This document shows positions 53,563 through 62,953 of a stretch of DNA of 64,000 bases, piece after piece. The notes beneath the pieces are model-generated. The model did no database searches. It worked only from the letters and a program-made list of their open reading frames with translations, and was not told the DNA's origin. The DNA is taken from NCBI GenBank assembly GCA_016712465.1, contig JADJQZ010000001.1, forward strand, positions 5,332,001-5,396,000. Direction: 5' to 3'. Positions within the stretch are counted from its first letter, which is position 1. Each line of letters opens with the position of its first letter. This DNA comes from Candidatus Obscuribacter sp. GTDB taxonomy: Bacteria; Cyanobacteriota; Vampirovibrionia; Obscuribacterales; Obscuribacteraceae. A program made the translations under genes and the position numbers.

Positions 53563-54771
53563 TTAGAACTCATATGGGTGAAACTCGCCAACACCAGCCA
53601 ACCCCGAACTGAACCGACTAGCGTTCAGGAATGCGCCAGGCACGGCTTGTTGCCCTGAGCTATCAACGTACCGATACAAACCTCCATCACCGACGGCAGC
53701 CAAGCCCTCGGAGAACTGCCCAGCCCTCTTGTACTGAGGATGAATGACGACGTTACCCGCTCTATCAATAAATCCATAGAGTCCCTGTTCGTGCTTTGAA
53801 TACACGCGAGCACGCCCACCGGAAAAATGCCAGGCATAGTCAAATTGAGGTGCTATCTTCATCACCCCGTGCGAATCGCAATAGCCAAATTTGTCTCCAA
53901 CCTGCCGGACAATCAGCCCCTCAAAACAATCACCGGACTCAACAAACGGAATAAACAGATCCTCTTCAGAATCATAACCGCCGAATTTGTAAAACGATAC
54001 CGCTTTCGGAGCGGGGCGAGGGAAGAAGAGATCCTTGGTCCAGTCCTTAGGAGCACATTCGAAAAGCGAAGCACCACGTGTATCCATGTAGACTCGCTTG
54101 CCTGTCTGCACTGGAGCAGAAGAAGCATTCATCTCAAGCCAGACCACTCCTTCATGAAAGTCACCGACTGTATGCCACACTGGAGGTATGACAAACTTTC
54201 CACTTCTATCAATGAAACCCCACTTCCCAGCCTTTCTTACAGCAGCCAGTCCGCAAGAAAATTTACCGGCATCCTCAAAGGGTCCAGCTATTGCGACACT
54301 TCCACTTTTATCAATAAACTGCCAGGTCTCCTTATTCAGAATCCTGACTGCTGCCAGTCCCTCTGAAAACGGTCCGGCTTGATGAAAATCAGGCTTAATG
54401 ACCATGACGCCTTCGGTATCAATGTATCCCCACCTTTGCGGATCATCAAATAAGCAAACAGCCGCCAGACCCTCAGAAAACGACCTGGCATTCGGAAAAC
54501 TTCCACTTAAGCGAGATGTATCTTTTCGAACGAAGAGAAATCGATCACCATATGAAACCAGCGCCCTCTCACAGCTAAACGGATAAAGCGAGCCATTGTG
54601 AGACGGCGTCAACTCTCGAAGGTCCAAAAACTCATGTACGAGTCGCCCAGAACGATCTATGAAACCATAAGGATTACCGCTCCAGGAGCAAGCGCCAATC
54701 GATACCACGAAAAGAGCACCAACCAGAAGCAGAAGCAGAAGCATGAATTGGCGGCAGTTGCCTTGATCCAT
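53563..54771 (-). CDS. WG-repeat lipoprotein
   Basis: 402 residues from an ATG at 54771; a GTG at 54783 adds four. The hydrophobic N-terminus (MLLLLLLVGALFVVSIGAC) ends in a lipobox-like Cys28. The mature part has about eight WG repeats with the GFIDRSGxxVI core: YGFIDRSGRLV, WGYIDTEGVMVI, WQFIDKSGSVAI, WGFIDRSGKFVIP, FGYCDSHGVMKIAP, YGFIDRAGNVVIHP. These form beta-hairpin arrays, usually of unknown ligand, frequent on bacterial surfaces. Confidence 0.85.
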   Translation of the reverse strand: MDQGNCRQFMLLLLLLVGALFVVSIGACSWSGNPYGFIDRSGRLVHEFLDLRELTPSHNGSLYPFSCERALVSYGDRFLFVRKDTSRLSGSFPNARSFSEGLAAVCLFDDPQRWGYIDTEGVMVIKPDFHQAGPFSEGLAAVRILNKETWQFIDKSGSVAIAGPFEDAGKFSCGLAAVRKAGKWGFIDRSGKFVIPPVWHTVGDFHEGVVWLEMNASSAPVQTGKRVYMDTRGASLFECAPKDWTKDLFFPRPAPKAVSFYKFGGYDSEEDLFIPFVESGDCFEGLIVRQVGDKFGYCDSHGVMKIAPQFDYAWHFSGGRARVYSKHEQGLYGFIDRAGNVVIHPQYKRAGQFSEGLAAVGDGGLYRYVDSSGQQAVPGAFLNASRFSSGLAGVGEFHPYEF

Positions 54772-55113
54772 TGTAGCTGTCACCTGTCGTGCGGCTGACG
54801 CTCTTGAGACGCAGACTCTCTAAAGCATATTCTAGCGCAAACACTAAGACCCGATAGCAGAGCTACTGGCGAACGAGAGCGGCAAAGCTGCATTCACTTT
54901 CTGAGGCGATGCCGAAGAACCGAGCCTACCGTAGGCAAGTTTCGGTTCTTCAGGGTGTCAGACCGAAATGTTCTATCGGAACCGTAATTGGCAGCCGAAA
55001 TCCTCGTCGACCGTAGTAGTCAGTTAAGTATGTTCGTTTAACCTTATGACGGCCGCATAGCAGCTGCTAATTAAATCTACGGAGAAGGAACAATAAATAG
55101 TATAGAGCCGGTT
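54772..55113. other. intergenic region with a strong hairpin
   Basis: About 340 bases without a supported gene. It contains the inverted repeat GAAGAACCGA (54914-54923) / TCGGTTCTTC (54942-54951), whose interior can also pair (GCCTAC with GTAGGC). There is no T run, so it is not a simple terminator. It could be part of a transcript leader or a small RNA. Confidence 0.5.
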
Positions 55114-55476
55114 ATGTCGCTCAGCCTATCCGACAAAACAAAGTGCAAAATGAACGAAGCAAAATTCAAGTATTTTTTCACAGTGGTCGATATCTACGAG
55201 ATTGAAGGCCGCTTGGTTGCTGTAAGTGATATCAACGATCCAGGCGATTACAAGCCAGGCGAAGTAGTAGAGATACACCGCCCGGATGGAAGTGTTTCAA
55301 TTGCTCCAAGCTATGCCGTGCTCTTCGAAGAACCAGAGGGAAAGCCATTTGCGCTATTCTTTACTAAATTCGCCCCGAACGACATTCCGCTCGGAACAGA
55401 GATCTGGCTTTCAACGGAACGGCCTGCAAGAAAAGCTTCGCGACATTATGAACCGGTATCAAACTCTGACCTCTAA
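55114..55476 (+). CDS. hypothetical beta-rich protein
   Basis: 120 residues (an ATG at 55150 would give 108). The sequence YFFTVVDIYEIEGRLVAVSD, GEVVEIHRPDGSVSIAPSYA and LGTEIWLSTERPARK suggests a small beta-barrel, with a look of the EF-Tu domain 2 type, but this is only a fold impression. Soluble, no signal. Confidence 0.55.
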   Translation: MSLSLSDKTKCKMNEAKFKYFFTVVDIYEIEGRLVAVSDINDPGDYKPGEVVEIHRPDGSVSIAPSYAVLFEEPEGKPFALFFTKFAPNDIPLGTEIWLSTERPARKASRHYEPVSNSDL

Positions 55477-55503
55477 GCGACTTTCTGCGGTCAATCAGAG
55501 ATT

Positions 55504-58500
55504 CTAGAACGAGAACAGGAATTCCAGATCTTCCTGAGTCAACTCTTTGGCTACGCTCTCGTCGCCGCCGATGACCAGATCGGCCAGTTCTTTCTTCTTC
55601 TGCTGCAGGGCGAGAATCTTCTCTTCCACGGTGCCCCTGGTGATGAGCTTATAGTTGAAGACATGCTTGGTCTGTCCGATACGGTGAGCCCGGTCTGTGG
55701 CCTGGTTTTCCACGGCGGGGTTCCACCAGGGGTCATAGTGAATAACGTAGTCGGCGCCTGTCAGGTTGAGACCGGTGCCGCCGGCTTTCAAGCTGATAAG
55801 GAAGATTGGAATATCGGGCGAGGCATTGAAACGGTCCACCCGTTCCAGTCTTTCCTTGGCCGGTGTCTGACCATCGAGATACTCGTAGGTGTACCCCTCT
55901 TTCTCAAGCTCTTTGCGAATAATGGAGAGCATTTCCACAAACTGGCTGAAGACAAGAATTTTGTGACCTTCATCCACAATCTCGCCAATCATATTGATGA
56001 GAGCATCGAGCTTGGCTGACTGGTCGGTAATTTTGTCGCCCGGCGCCTTCAGCAAGCTGGGGTCGCAGCAAACTTGTCTCAAGCGCAAAAGCGCTGCCAG
56101 TACGGAGAAGTTGGAACGCTTGATGCCTTTGAGAGCGATCTCGGGGAAGACTTTGGCGCGGCACTCATCAAGAACATCCAGATAGAGCGAACGCTGTTCG
56201 TCATCGAATTCACACAGATGAATGATATCGGTGCGGTCAGGCAGTTCTTTTTCCACCTGGCTCTTGAGGCGGCGCAAGATAAAGGGATTGACGATTTTGC
56301 GCAGTTTCTGACCGGCGCCTTCAAGCCCGGCTTCAATGGGACGCTCGAAGACTTCGTTGAAGTCTTTGTAGGCACCGAGGAAATCGGGCATGAGGAAGTC
56401 GAAGAGAGACCAGAGTTCTTTGAGGCGGTTTTCCACCGGTGTACCGGAGAGAGCCAGGCGGTGAAAAGCCTTCAGGCTCTTGGCGGCGATGGCGCCTACG
56501 GACTCGGGGTTCTTGATGTTCTGAGCTTCGTCGAGAATGAGGAACTCGAACTGAATGTTCTTGAGCTGTTCGTAGTCGCGACGAATGATACCGTAGGTCG
56601 TGAAGATTACATGAGGTTTACCGGGGCCGTCCTTGCTCAATTTTGAGAGCAGTTCGCCGCGATCGCGACCGAGGAAAAGAGCCGTCTTAAGAGTGGGCGT
56701 AAACTTCGAGGCTTCCGATAACCAGTTGTAGACCACTGATGTCGGTGCCACCACCAGAGAGGGGGCGCGGTCGGCTTTGCCATTTTGATAATGCTTGAGC
56801 ATGAGGGCAAGAGCTTGAATGGTTTTACCCAAACCCATGTCGTCAGCGAGGATACCGGCCAGTCCATATTCTCTTAAGAACATGAGCCAGTTGCAGCCCT
56901 CTTTCTGATATTCTCTCAGCTCGCCTTTGAACTCAGGCGGAATCTGGAGCGGCGGCAATTCACGGAAGTGATGGATCTTATGAATGAATTCCTGGAAGCC
57001 TTTATCGGCTTCGATGGTGATTTCATGGGTTTCAAGAGCATGCAAAATGCTGAGAGCCTGGTAGAGAGGACGGGCACTGTCTTTGCTCTGACCGATAGAC
57101 TTGAGCAAGCCAAGCAAGGTGGCGGTAGGAATGCGCACAAACTCGCCGGAAGGTAGCTTCAGGTAGTTGCGGTTCTTGAAGAGTACTTCAATAACGAGCG
57201 GGAACGGTACATCTTCGTCGCCAGACAAGCACTGCAAATCGAAATCGAATTTGTACGAGTCTTTTTTGAGTGAAAGACCCGCCTTCAAGGACATCGGCTC
57301 TTTACGTACTTTGCATACGCTCAGCAGATCGAAACCGCTAATATCCCAGTCTGCCACCTGCTCGGATTGCAGGTGAAAGAGCACGTCGTAGGCAGGTTCA
57401 TCGGTGAAGGAAAAGCGATCTGCCACCGTGCGAATGGGCTGCATATTGGTGAGGAAGCGGCGCACCTGGTTTTCCAGATCCCACTGGCGTTCTACCCAGA
57501 CGCTCTGACCGGTCTCGGATATGGTGCGGGTGAATTTTTCCGATTCAACAGCGCTGGTTTCATCTCTTGATTGTAAGACCAGGTCGCCGTAGCGGAAGCC
57601 CAGGGAGACCTCCAGAGAAACAGCATCGCCGGCGCTTTTCTCTTTTGCTCCGCCGGAAGAAGAAATGATGGTGCTGCTGGCAGCGCCTGGCAATTTTCTT
57701 TCAGAGAGGCGAATCACTACCTGCGGCGGTTCGGTGATAGCGACGGGGAAAGGCGCGGTCGACTCGTCGAAGACCACCGGCATGCGCTTCAGAAGCACGG
57801 GCAGGTCGACGGAAAGAAACTTGGGTACGACTTCCAGCTTGACGGTCATGAAACCGTAGGAATCGAAGTACTGGAAGGAGCGGTGAATGGCGCTCAAATC
57901 TATGGGATAGAAAACATTGTTGGAAAGGATCCAACTGCTCTGCCCCATGAAGAAGACCGGGTGTTCAACCGCTTCGCCTTCTTCGGTGATGCCTTCCAGC
58001 TTGAGCAGAAGCTCGCCGCTCTCGGTTTCGGAGAGCACCGCCCGCGGTTTGAGGGGCTGGTCTGAGAATGTTACTTCCAGACCGTTGGTGGTATTCAAAA
58101 GTTTGGCGCAGAGGCTCAAGTGACCGATCACGGTGCCTTCTTCGCCGCGTGGAATGCGGTGACCACCGGCGGTGCCCTTGGTGGTCTGGGGCAGAGAGGT
58201 GAGGTACTTGGCCAGGCGCCAGATGCGAGACTCAGCCGGGAAAAAATTGAGAGACTCCGGCGGTACTTTTAAGATGTTGACCTTGCCCTGGGGTTGCGGC
58301 GGCACATCGCCCACAATCATGGCCAGAGGCTTTTCTAAAACCAGAAGACCGAGTTGGAAATCGCGGGCATCAGGGTCCACCCCTTCTTCCCGGGGATCAT
58401 CGAGCAGGTCTTTAGCCTTGGGAGCTTTCTCTGCCGGCGCTTCTTTGCGCTCGGGTCCGTCCATCAGATCAAAGCGAATGCCTGGATTATGACGGGCTAT

Positions 58501-58788
58501 ATGAGTGAGCAAAACAGCTACTGAATGTTTGCAGACTTCCTCGAAATAAGGGCAGGAGCATTCAGCTTTGAACACTTCCGGAGAGTCTATGGTGACGGTC
58601 ACCTTGTAAGGCTGGGGCTCGGAGCCTATGACCAGGGCTTCTATATTGGATACGCCTTCGTCTTCGGTGTACTTGAGAACTTTCTTGCGCCGATAATATT
58701 GCACGCCTCGACGATAAACCGGCTCGCTGCTTGCGTCTTGAACAGCGGAGAGGGTTAAGGCGATCTTCTTACCGGATACTTGCTTCAT
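55504..58788 (-). CDS. SWIM-domain SNF2 family helicase/ATPase
   Basis: 1094 residues. The N-terminal zinc-binding SWIM motif is CSCPYFEEVCKH (Cys77, Cys79, Cys86, His88). The SNF2 core begins around 620 with ELREYQKEGCNWLMFL. Landmarks are ADDMGLGKTIQALAL (Walker A, near 654), LDEAQNIKN (DEAQ box, near 751), LSGTPVENRL, and later YLDGQTPAKERLERVD, LKAGGTGLNLTGADYVIHYD and HRIGQ (helicase C-terminal). This is the bacterial SWIM-SNF2 type of DNA translocase; the target is not known. No defence partner gene is adjacent, so a housekeeping role in transcription or repair is plausible. Confidence 0.93.
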   Translation of the reverse strand: MKQVSGKKIALTLSAVQDASSEPVYRRGVQYYRRKKVLKYTEDEGVSNIEALVIGSEPQPYKVTVTIDSPEVFKAECSCPYFEEVCKHSVAVLLTHIARHNPGIRFDLMDGPERKEAPAEKAPKAKDLLDDPREEGVDPDARDFQLGLLVLEKPLAMIVGDVPPQPQGKVNILKVPPESLNFFPAESRIWRLAKYLTSLPQTTKGTAGGHRIPRGEEGTVIGHLSLCAKLLNTTNGLEVTFSDQPLKPRAVLSETESGELLLKLEGITEEGEAVEHPVFFMGQSSWILSNNVFYPIDLSAIHRSFQYFDSYGFMTVKLEVVPKFLSVDLPVLLKRMPVVFDESTAPFPVAITEPPQVVIRLSERKLPGAASSTIISSSGGAKEKSAGDAVSLEVSLGFRYGDLVLQSRDETSAVESEKFTRTISETGQSVWVERQWDLENQVRRFLTNMQPIRTVADRFSFTDEPAYDVLFHLQSEQVADWDISGFDLLSVCKVRKEPMSLKAGLSLKKDSYKFDFDLQCLSGDEDVPFPLVIEVLFKNRNYLKLPSGEFVRIPTATLLGLLKSIGQSKDSARPLYQALSILHALETHEITIEADKGFQEFIHKIHHFRELPPLQIPPEFKGELREYQKEGCNWLMFLREYGLAGILADDMGLGKTIQALALMLKHYQNGKADRAPSLVVAPTSVVYNWLSEASKFTPTLKTALFLGRDRGELLSKLSKDGPGKPHVIFTTYGIIRRDYEQLKNIQFEFLILDEAQNIKNPESVGAIAAKSLKAFHRLALSGTPVENRLKELWSLFDFLMPDFLGAYKDFNEVFERPIEAGLEGAGQKLRKIVNPFILRRLKSQVEKELPDRTDIIHLCEFDDEQRSLYLDVLDECRAKVFPEIALKGIKRSNFSVLAALLRLRQVCCDPSLLKAPGDKITDQSAKLDALINMIGEIVDEGHKILVFSQFVEMLSIIRKELEKEGYTYEYLDGQTPAKERLERVDRFNASPDIPIFLISLKAGGTGLNLTGADYVIHYDPWWNPAVENQATDRAHRIGQTKHVFNYKLITRGTVEEKILALQQKKKELADLVIGGDESVAKELTQEDLEFLFSF

Positions 58789-58964
58789 TTAATAGCGAGA
58801 TTGAGAGCCAAACTACTCTCTATGGGGTTCGACAAGACAACTGTCAATAACAACAGGCAACCGCTTGTGGGCGGTTCGCGAGTGGCTTCCTGCTCAATTA
58901 ACAGCCAGTCAGCCAATAGCTTAGCATGACTTGCTAAAGGTTTGATGAACAAGATTAAGCCAGA

Positions 58965-60281
58965 CTAACGTGGGCTCATGTCAATAAAATCTGGTCCCGG
59001 CTCCGGCGCCGGTGCATTTGCTGCGGGTAACACTGATGGGGCGGGGGCGGCCGGACTTACCTGGGTGGAAGCAAGACCAGGCGGCGCCACGCCGCTGGAA
59101 TTAGTTGCACCGGTAATGGCCGTGGTGCGCGAAAAGGCATTTTCGACAATTTTGCGCATCTCCACCTGGCGGTCCTCAAGGGCGCTGCAATAATCTTGCA
59201 GCACATCAGCCTGGCTGCGCAGGTTTTTGGCGTTTTCCGAAAGAGCCGGCAAAAGACTCTCAATCTCTTCCAGAATGGAGCCGGGTGGAGCCACCGGCGG
59301 ACGAATTTTAATTTGCGAGATGCGCCCATTAGTACCAGAAATTCCAGAACCTCCGGTAACTCCGTTTGCACCGGTGGAAACCACGGTCTGAGAGCCGTCT
59401 GCCGGGGCAAAATTGTCCTGCATAGCGCCGCCCAGCGATTCCTTCAAGCGCTCAAGCGACTGTTTGAGCCCGATAGCCCGCTTATAAGCCTGGTCGGCCT
59501 CCCGTTCCAGCCAGACCTTCCGCGCTTTCTGCGTGGCAAGCTCGCTGCCCAGGCTCTCCAGAGCCTTCTTGCGAATATCCAGCTCGCGCTGCATGTGCTC
59601 GAGCTCTTTCTGTTTGAGCTCAATGCCCCGCCGGCGCAAGTAAACCAGAAGCAAAATAGCCAGGGTAAAGCCTATACAAGAGCAAGTAATGTAGCAATAT
59701 CCGCGCTTGGAGCCCGACAATTCCCAGAATCCGTTCAGGAGGAAGTTGCTCAGGTCTTCTGCGAAAGAGGGGGGAGCGCTGCGTAAATAATAGAGACGAC
59801 CCAGCACTTTGACTCCGCGCTTGGTGGTTCCGACCTGCACGGCCTGGGTGGAGCGCGGCGACTTATGCGCAAAGAGAGGCTCTAGCTGGGGTGGATCGGT
59901 GAGAAGGTCGTAGGGCTCAGACTCTTTCAAGAGACTTTCGGGCTGTACCCGCTTCTGCCATGACTCGCGGCGATAGATCTTCTCGGTTTTATAGAGGACA
60001 TTCTCACCGGATGGATCAGTGATGACCATGCCGAACAAGCCGAAGGAGCAATCTAATGTGCGCTGGATTAAATCATCACGATTTGCCAGGATCATGTCAG
60101 ACAGCACCGGCGGCAAGGTGTGATGCAAAAGATTAAAATCGGTGGTCTGCACCCGGTATATGGTTCCCATCCAGTAGCTGTGATAGTGCACATGGCAGAT
60201 GATCAGCCACAAACACATGCCAGTCAGGCATATAGACGGAACCAAGACACGATTTTTCAGGGATAGAAGGAATTTGTCCAT
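58965..60281 (-). CDS. membrane sensor-like protein without output domain
   Basis: 438 residues. One transmembrane helix near 12-31 (VLVPSICLTGMCLWLIICH), an extracellular or periplasmic region of about 165 residues (ITDPSGENVLYKTEKIYR, GTTKRGVKVLGRLYYLRSAP) that resembles a CHASE/PAS-like sensor, a second helix near 200-220 (YCYITCSCIGFTLAILLLVY), then a long coiled coil (LKQKELEHMQRELDIRKKAL...RLKESLGG). The last 150 residues are Pro/Ser/Ala-rich and carry no kinase, cyclase or methyl-accepting domain. A truncated sensor or a scaffold is possible. Confidence 0.75.
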   Translation of the reverse strand: MDKFLLSLKNRVLVPSICLTGMCLWLIICHVHYHSYWMGTIYRVQTTDFNLLHHTLPPVLSDMILANRDDLIQRTLDCSFGLFGMVITDPSGENVLYKTEKIYRRESWQKRVQPESLLKESEPYDLLTDPPQLEPLFAHKSPRSTQAVQVGTTKRGVKVLGRLYYLRSAPPSFAEDLSNFLLNGFWELSGSKRGYCYITCSCIGFTLAILLLVYLRRRGIELKQKELEHMQRELDIRKKALESLGSELATQKARKVWLEREADQAYKRAIGLKQSLERLKESLGGAMQDNFAPADGSQTVVSTGANGVTGGSGISGTNGRISQIKIRPPVAPPGSILEEIESLLPALSENAKNLRSQADVLQDYCSALEDRQVEMRKIVENAFSRTTAITGATNSSGVAPPGLASTQVSPAAPAPSVLPAANAPAPEPGPDFIDMSPR

Positions 60282-60886
60282 CTATTACCTATATAAATTG
60301 ACCACTGAACAGCCGAAGTCTACACCCATATATGCATTTCGTACATACGGCTTTTCCCAGGCGGCCCCATTAAACTGCCCCGTAAGATGGTCTTATGTGT
60401 ATGGCAGGCAACAAATCTGCCGGACGCACGTAAGGAAGACAACCAAAAAGAAATTTTCTTTCGCTGCAGACTGAGGAGAAGTTATAAGTCACTGAGGAGG
60501 GGGTATTCAGTAAGAGTAGACGATGATCTAGCGGAGGAATCAGTTAGAGCCCCATCGATAAGACACACGTTCTGTCTACTAAAAACCCATACGGGAATTC
60601 CACCCAAGCGGTGGCTGCAACAAAATAGAGCATAGAAAAACTAGAGCATAAAGCTAGTGTGTTCTCCAGAAGCCGGGTCTAACCACCCGGCTTTTCGGCA
60701 TGACACTGCCGGTAGTGCCGCCGCCGTCCGGCCGAGAAGATAAACGGCGCCTATTTACCTTCCCACAAAAACAATCCGCCATAAATCCTGGAAAATCCGC
60801 CATAGTCAAGAGAAAACAGGGAAAAATGAAAGTGTTGCTTTGAAACTAGTTGCGATAAAATCAAGACTCAACATCAGGATCACTTA
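60282..60886. other. intergenic region, likely small RNA locus
   Basis: About 600 bases with no convincing gene; the one frame at 60387-60635 has no good ribosome binding site and an odd composition. Near 60595-60696 there is a train of hairpins: CCACC/GGTGG with a five-base loop, ACTAG/CTAGT, and a strong terminator stem. A rightward non-coding RNA ending at about 60696 would explain the terminator, which does not follow any gene. Upstream of 60887 there is a TAAAAT near 60855 as a possible -10, with a weak -35. Confidence 0.45.
60670..60696 (+). terminator. intrinsic terminator of an apparent non-coding transcript
   Basis: AGCCGGGT (60671-60678) and ACCCGGCT (60685-60692) form a perfect eight-base stem with a six-base loop, followed by TTTTC. 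No protein gene ends just upstream on this strand. Confidence 0.75.
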
Positions 60887-62677
60887 ATGACGGCAGGCAA
60901 CCCAGCACATTCGGCAAACCATCAAACGGCACAGCCCTCAGGGTCTGCGCCTCTTAGACTGGGCGACTTGCTCACCAGTGCCGGCTTGCTAAAAGCGGAA
61001 GAACTGCGCCAGGCAATGCTTATAGCCAAAAGCCAGTCGCTACCGGTGGGTCGAGTGATCATAATGTCGGGCTTCATGAGCGAGCAGCACTTGCAGGCTG
61101 CCGTGCAGTGTCAGTCTTTGCTAAAAGACGGTCTTCTGAACACCGAGAATGCCGTGGCAGCCCTGAGAACTCTCTACCGGGAAAACTGCACCCTGGACGA
61201 AGCCCTGCACAAGCTTGGTATTCAGCAAGGCGGCCCGACCAATAAACTGGGAGAACTGCTCATCGAGGCAGGTTTGGTTACGAAGGAGCAGCTTGAGGCC
61301 TCGCTTGTGCAAGGTCAGACAAGCGGGCTGCCCCTGGGAAGAGTGCTGGTGGTGACCGGTATTTTGACCGAGCAAATGCTGGCATCGGTGCTCAACGCTC
61401 AGATTTTGATACGCGACAAGCGCGTAGATAGAGAGCAAGCGATTTCCAGCCTTAAGGCTGCCCGCGACCGGCAAGTGCCCCTGGAGCAAACCCTGGCGGA
61501 AACCGGCATTGCCATGCCGAACGCGGAAACAGTGCGGCTGGGCGAACTCCTTGTGATGGCCAAGCTTCTGGAAGAAGCCCAATTGATGCAGATTGTGGAA
61601 GTCGGACTGGTGAAGGAACAACCCATCGGTCAGGTACTTGTGGAAAGCGGCGTGGTGAATGAAAATACGCTGCAGCAAGCCCTTAGCGTGCAAAATCATG
61701 TCTCTTCCGGCAAACTGCGCAAGAGCCTTTCCGGGCAGGTTTTGGAGCTGGTGCACAATCAAAATCTCACCATTGAAGCGGCCATCGAGCGCGTGCAGCC
61801 GGAGCGCCAGCAGATAAGCAACAACCTCCCCCTCTATCAGTTTCTTCAACTGGCCGGCGTGATCGGACCAAAGGACATCGAAGACGCTCTCAAAGCCGGT
61901 TCACGCAATGCACAGCTCATGGGACAGATGCTCCTGCTCACCGGTGCAGTAGATCAAAACCTCTTGCAAATAGCCATGAAATGCAGTGATTTAATGGCTC
62001 AGGGCATACTGAAAGCTGAACAGGCCGTCATTGCCCTTGGCATTTGCTGGAAAACAAAAGCCACACTGGAAGAGGCATTTCGCCAGTTGGGCTGGAGCCC
62101 GGCCATCATCGCCGCCGCCTTCCCCAGCCACCCGACACCCATGGCCGCCACCTTTCACCCCCATTCACAACTTTCAGATCAGGCTCCCGGTCTGGCTCAA
62201 CTGCAGGCCCAACAGCAAGCACAGCAGCAAGCTCAGCAGATACCTCCAGCTTCGGCTGCCACAGCCGGTGCAGCTTCCCAGGCTCAGACCATGCCGCCTA
62301 CCAAGCCCATCGGACCGGGCAGCTCCGGCTCCCATTTCCAGACCTCAAGCCATCAATCACCCCTGGCCCAGGCTCTCAACAAGGGGCGCAACGCCGATTC
62401 CTCCAGCGGCGGTCTACCGGCCGTATCGGCCAGGGAGAGCAACCGGGAGAGCATGAAACGCAAATCCGATGCCACTTCAGCATCTCTGCCCGCTCTGGCT
62501 ACCCCCGGTCAACCGGCCCTGAACCTCTTGCAAGAACTTGAAACCACGGGCGACAACGAACCAACCGGAGACGTCACAGGTGAGCATGACGCAGTCGGGC
62601 AGAGCCCCGGAGGGGCCGGCCAACTGCGCAAGAAAAAACTCTCCGACCTGATTCCGCAAATTAAGAACCAGGGCTGA
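60887..62677 (+). CDS. four tandem MshEN-like domains, second copy
   Basis: 596 residues; AGGA about eight bases before the ATG. Units start at RLGDLLTSAGLL (24), KLGELLIEAGLV (120), RLGELLVMAKLL (217) and PLYQFLQLAGVI (315), each with a second half-motif such as VGRVIIMSGFMSEQHLQAAVQ. Order and details match unit for unit the protein at 10211-12592, including the closing LEEAFRQLGWS, so these are paralogues. Here the C-terminal 180 residues are Gln/Pro/Ser/Ala-rich and disordered instead of TPRs. No ATPase or secretion domain. The MshEN motif in MshE binds c-di-GMP; whether these do is untested. Confidence 0.8.
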   Translation: MTAGNPAHSANHQTAQPSGSAPLRLGDLLTSAGLLKAEELRQAMLIAKSQSLPVGRVIIMSGFMSEQHLQAAVQCQSLLKDGLLNTENAVAALRTLYRENCTLDEALHKLGIQQGGPTNKLGELLIEAGLVTKEQLEASLVQGQTSGLPLGRVLVVTGILTEQMLASVLNAQILIRDKRVDREQAISSLKAARDRQVPLEQTLAETGIAMPNAETVRLGELLVMAKLLEEAQLMQIVEVGLVKEQPIGQVLVESGVVNENTLQQALSVQNHVSSGKLRKSLSGQVLELVHNQNLTIEAAIERVQPERQQISNNLPLYQFLQLAGVIGPKDIEDALKAGSRNAQLMGQMLLLTGAVDQNLLQIAMKCSDLMAQGILKAEQAVIALGICWKTKATLEEAFRQLGWSPAIIAAAFPSHPTPMAATFHPHSQLSDQAPGLAQLQAQQQAQQQAQQIPPASAATAGAASQAQTMPPTKPIGPGSSGSHFQTSSHQSPLAQALNKGRNADSSSGGLPAVSARESNRESMKRKSDATSASLPALATPGQPALNLLQELETTGDNEPTGDVTGEHDAVGQSPGGAGQLRKKKLSDLIPQIKNQG

Positions 62678-62953
62678 GATCCAAGCCTGTCAGGAGCAGC
62701 AGCACGAGGGCCAGTCTGGCCAGGTCCGACTGCACGGTCTTTGCCGCAGGCACGGCAAACGAGCGCGCCATTGCCAAGACCAAAGCCTGAGAATCCCTAA
62801 AAACCCGCGAATTTAAGCCACAAATGACGAGACTGGCGGGGGAATTATGGTAAAAATTAGCAACTAATCCGCAATCAGGAATTTAGTGGAGTCGCTCGGT
62901 GCAAGCCGCAGCGGTTCTGTCCCCACAAATGCTGTGTTGCACAGGAGTTTTCA

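Noticed and set aside
60387..60635. 82-codon open frame on + strand
   Set aside because: Odd composition, no ribosome binding site; region better explained as non-coding RNA or spacer.
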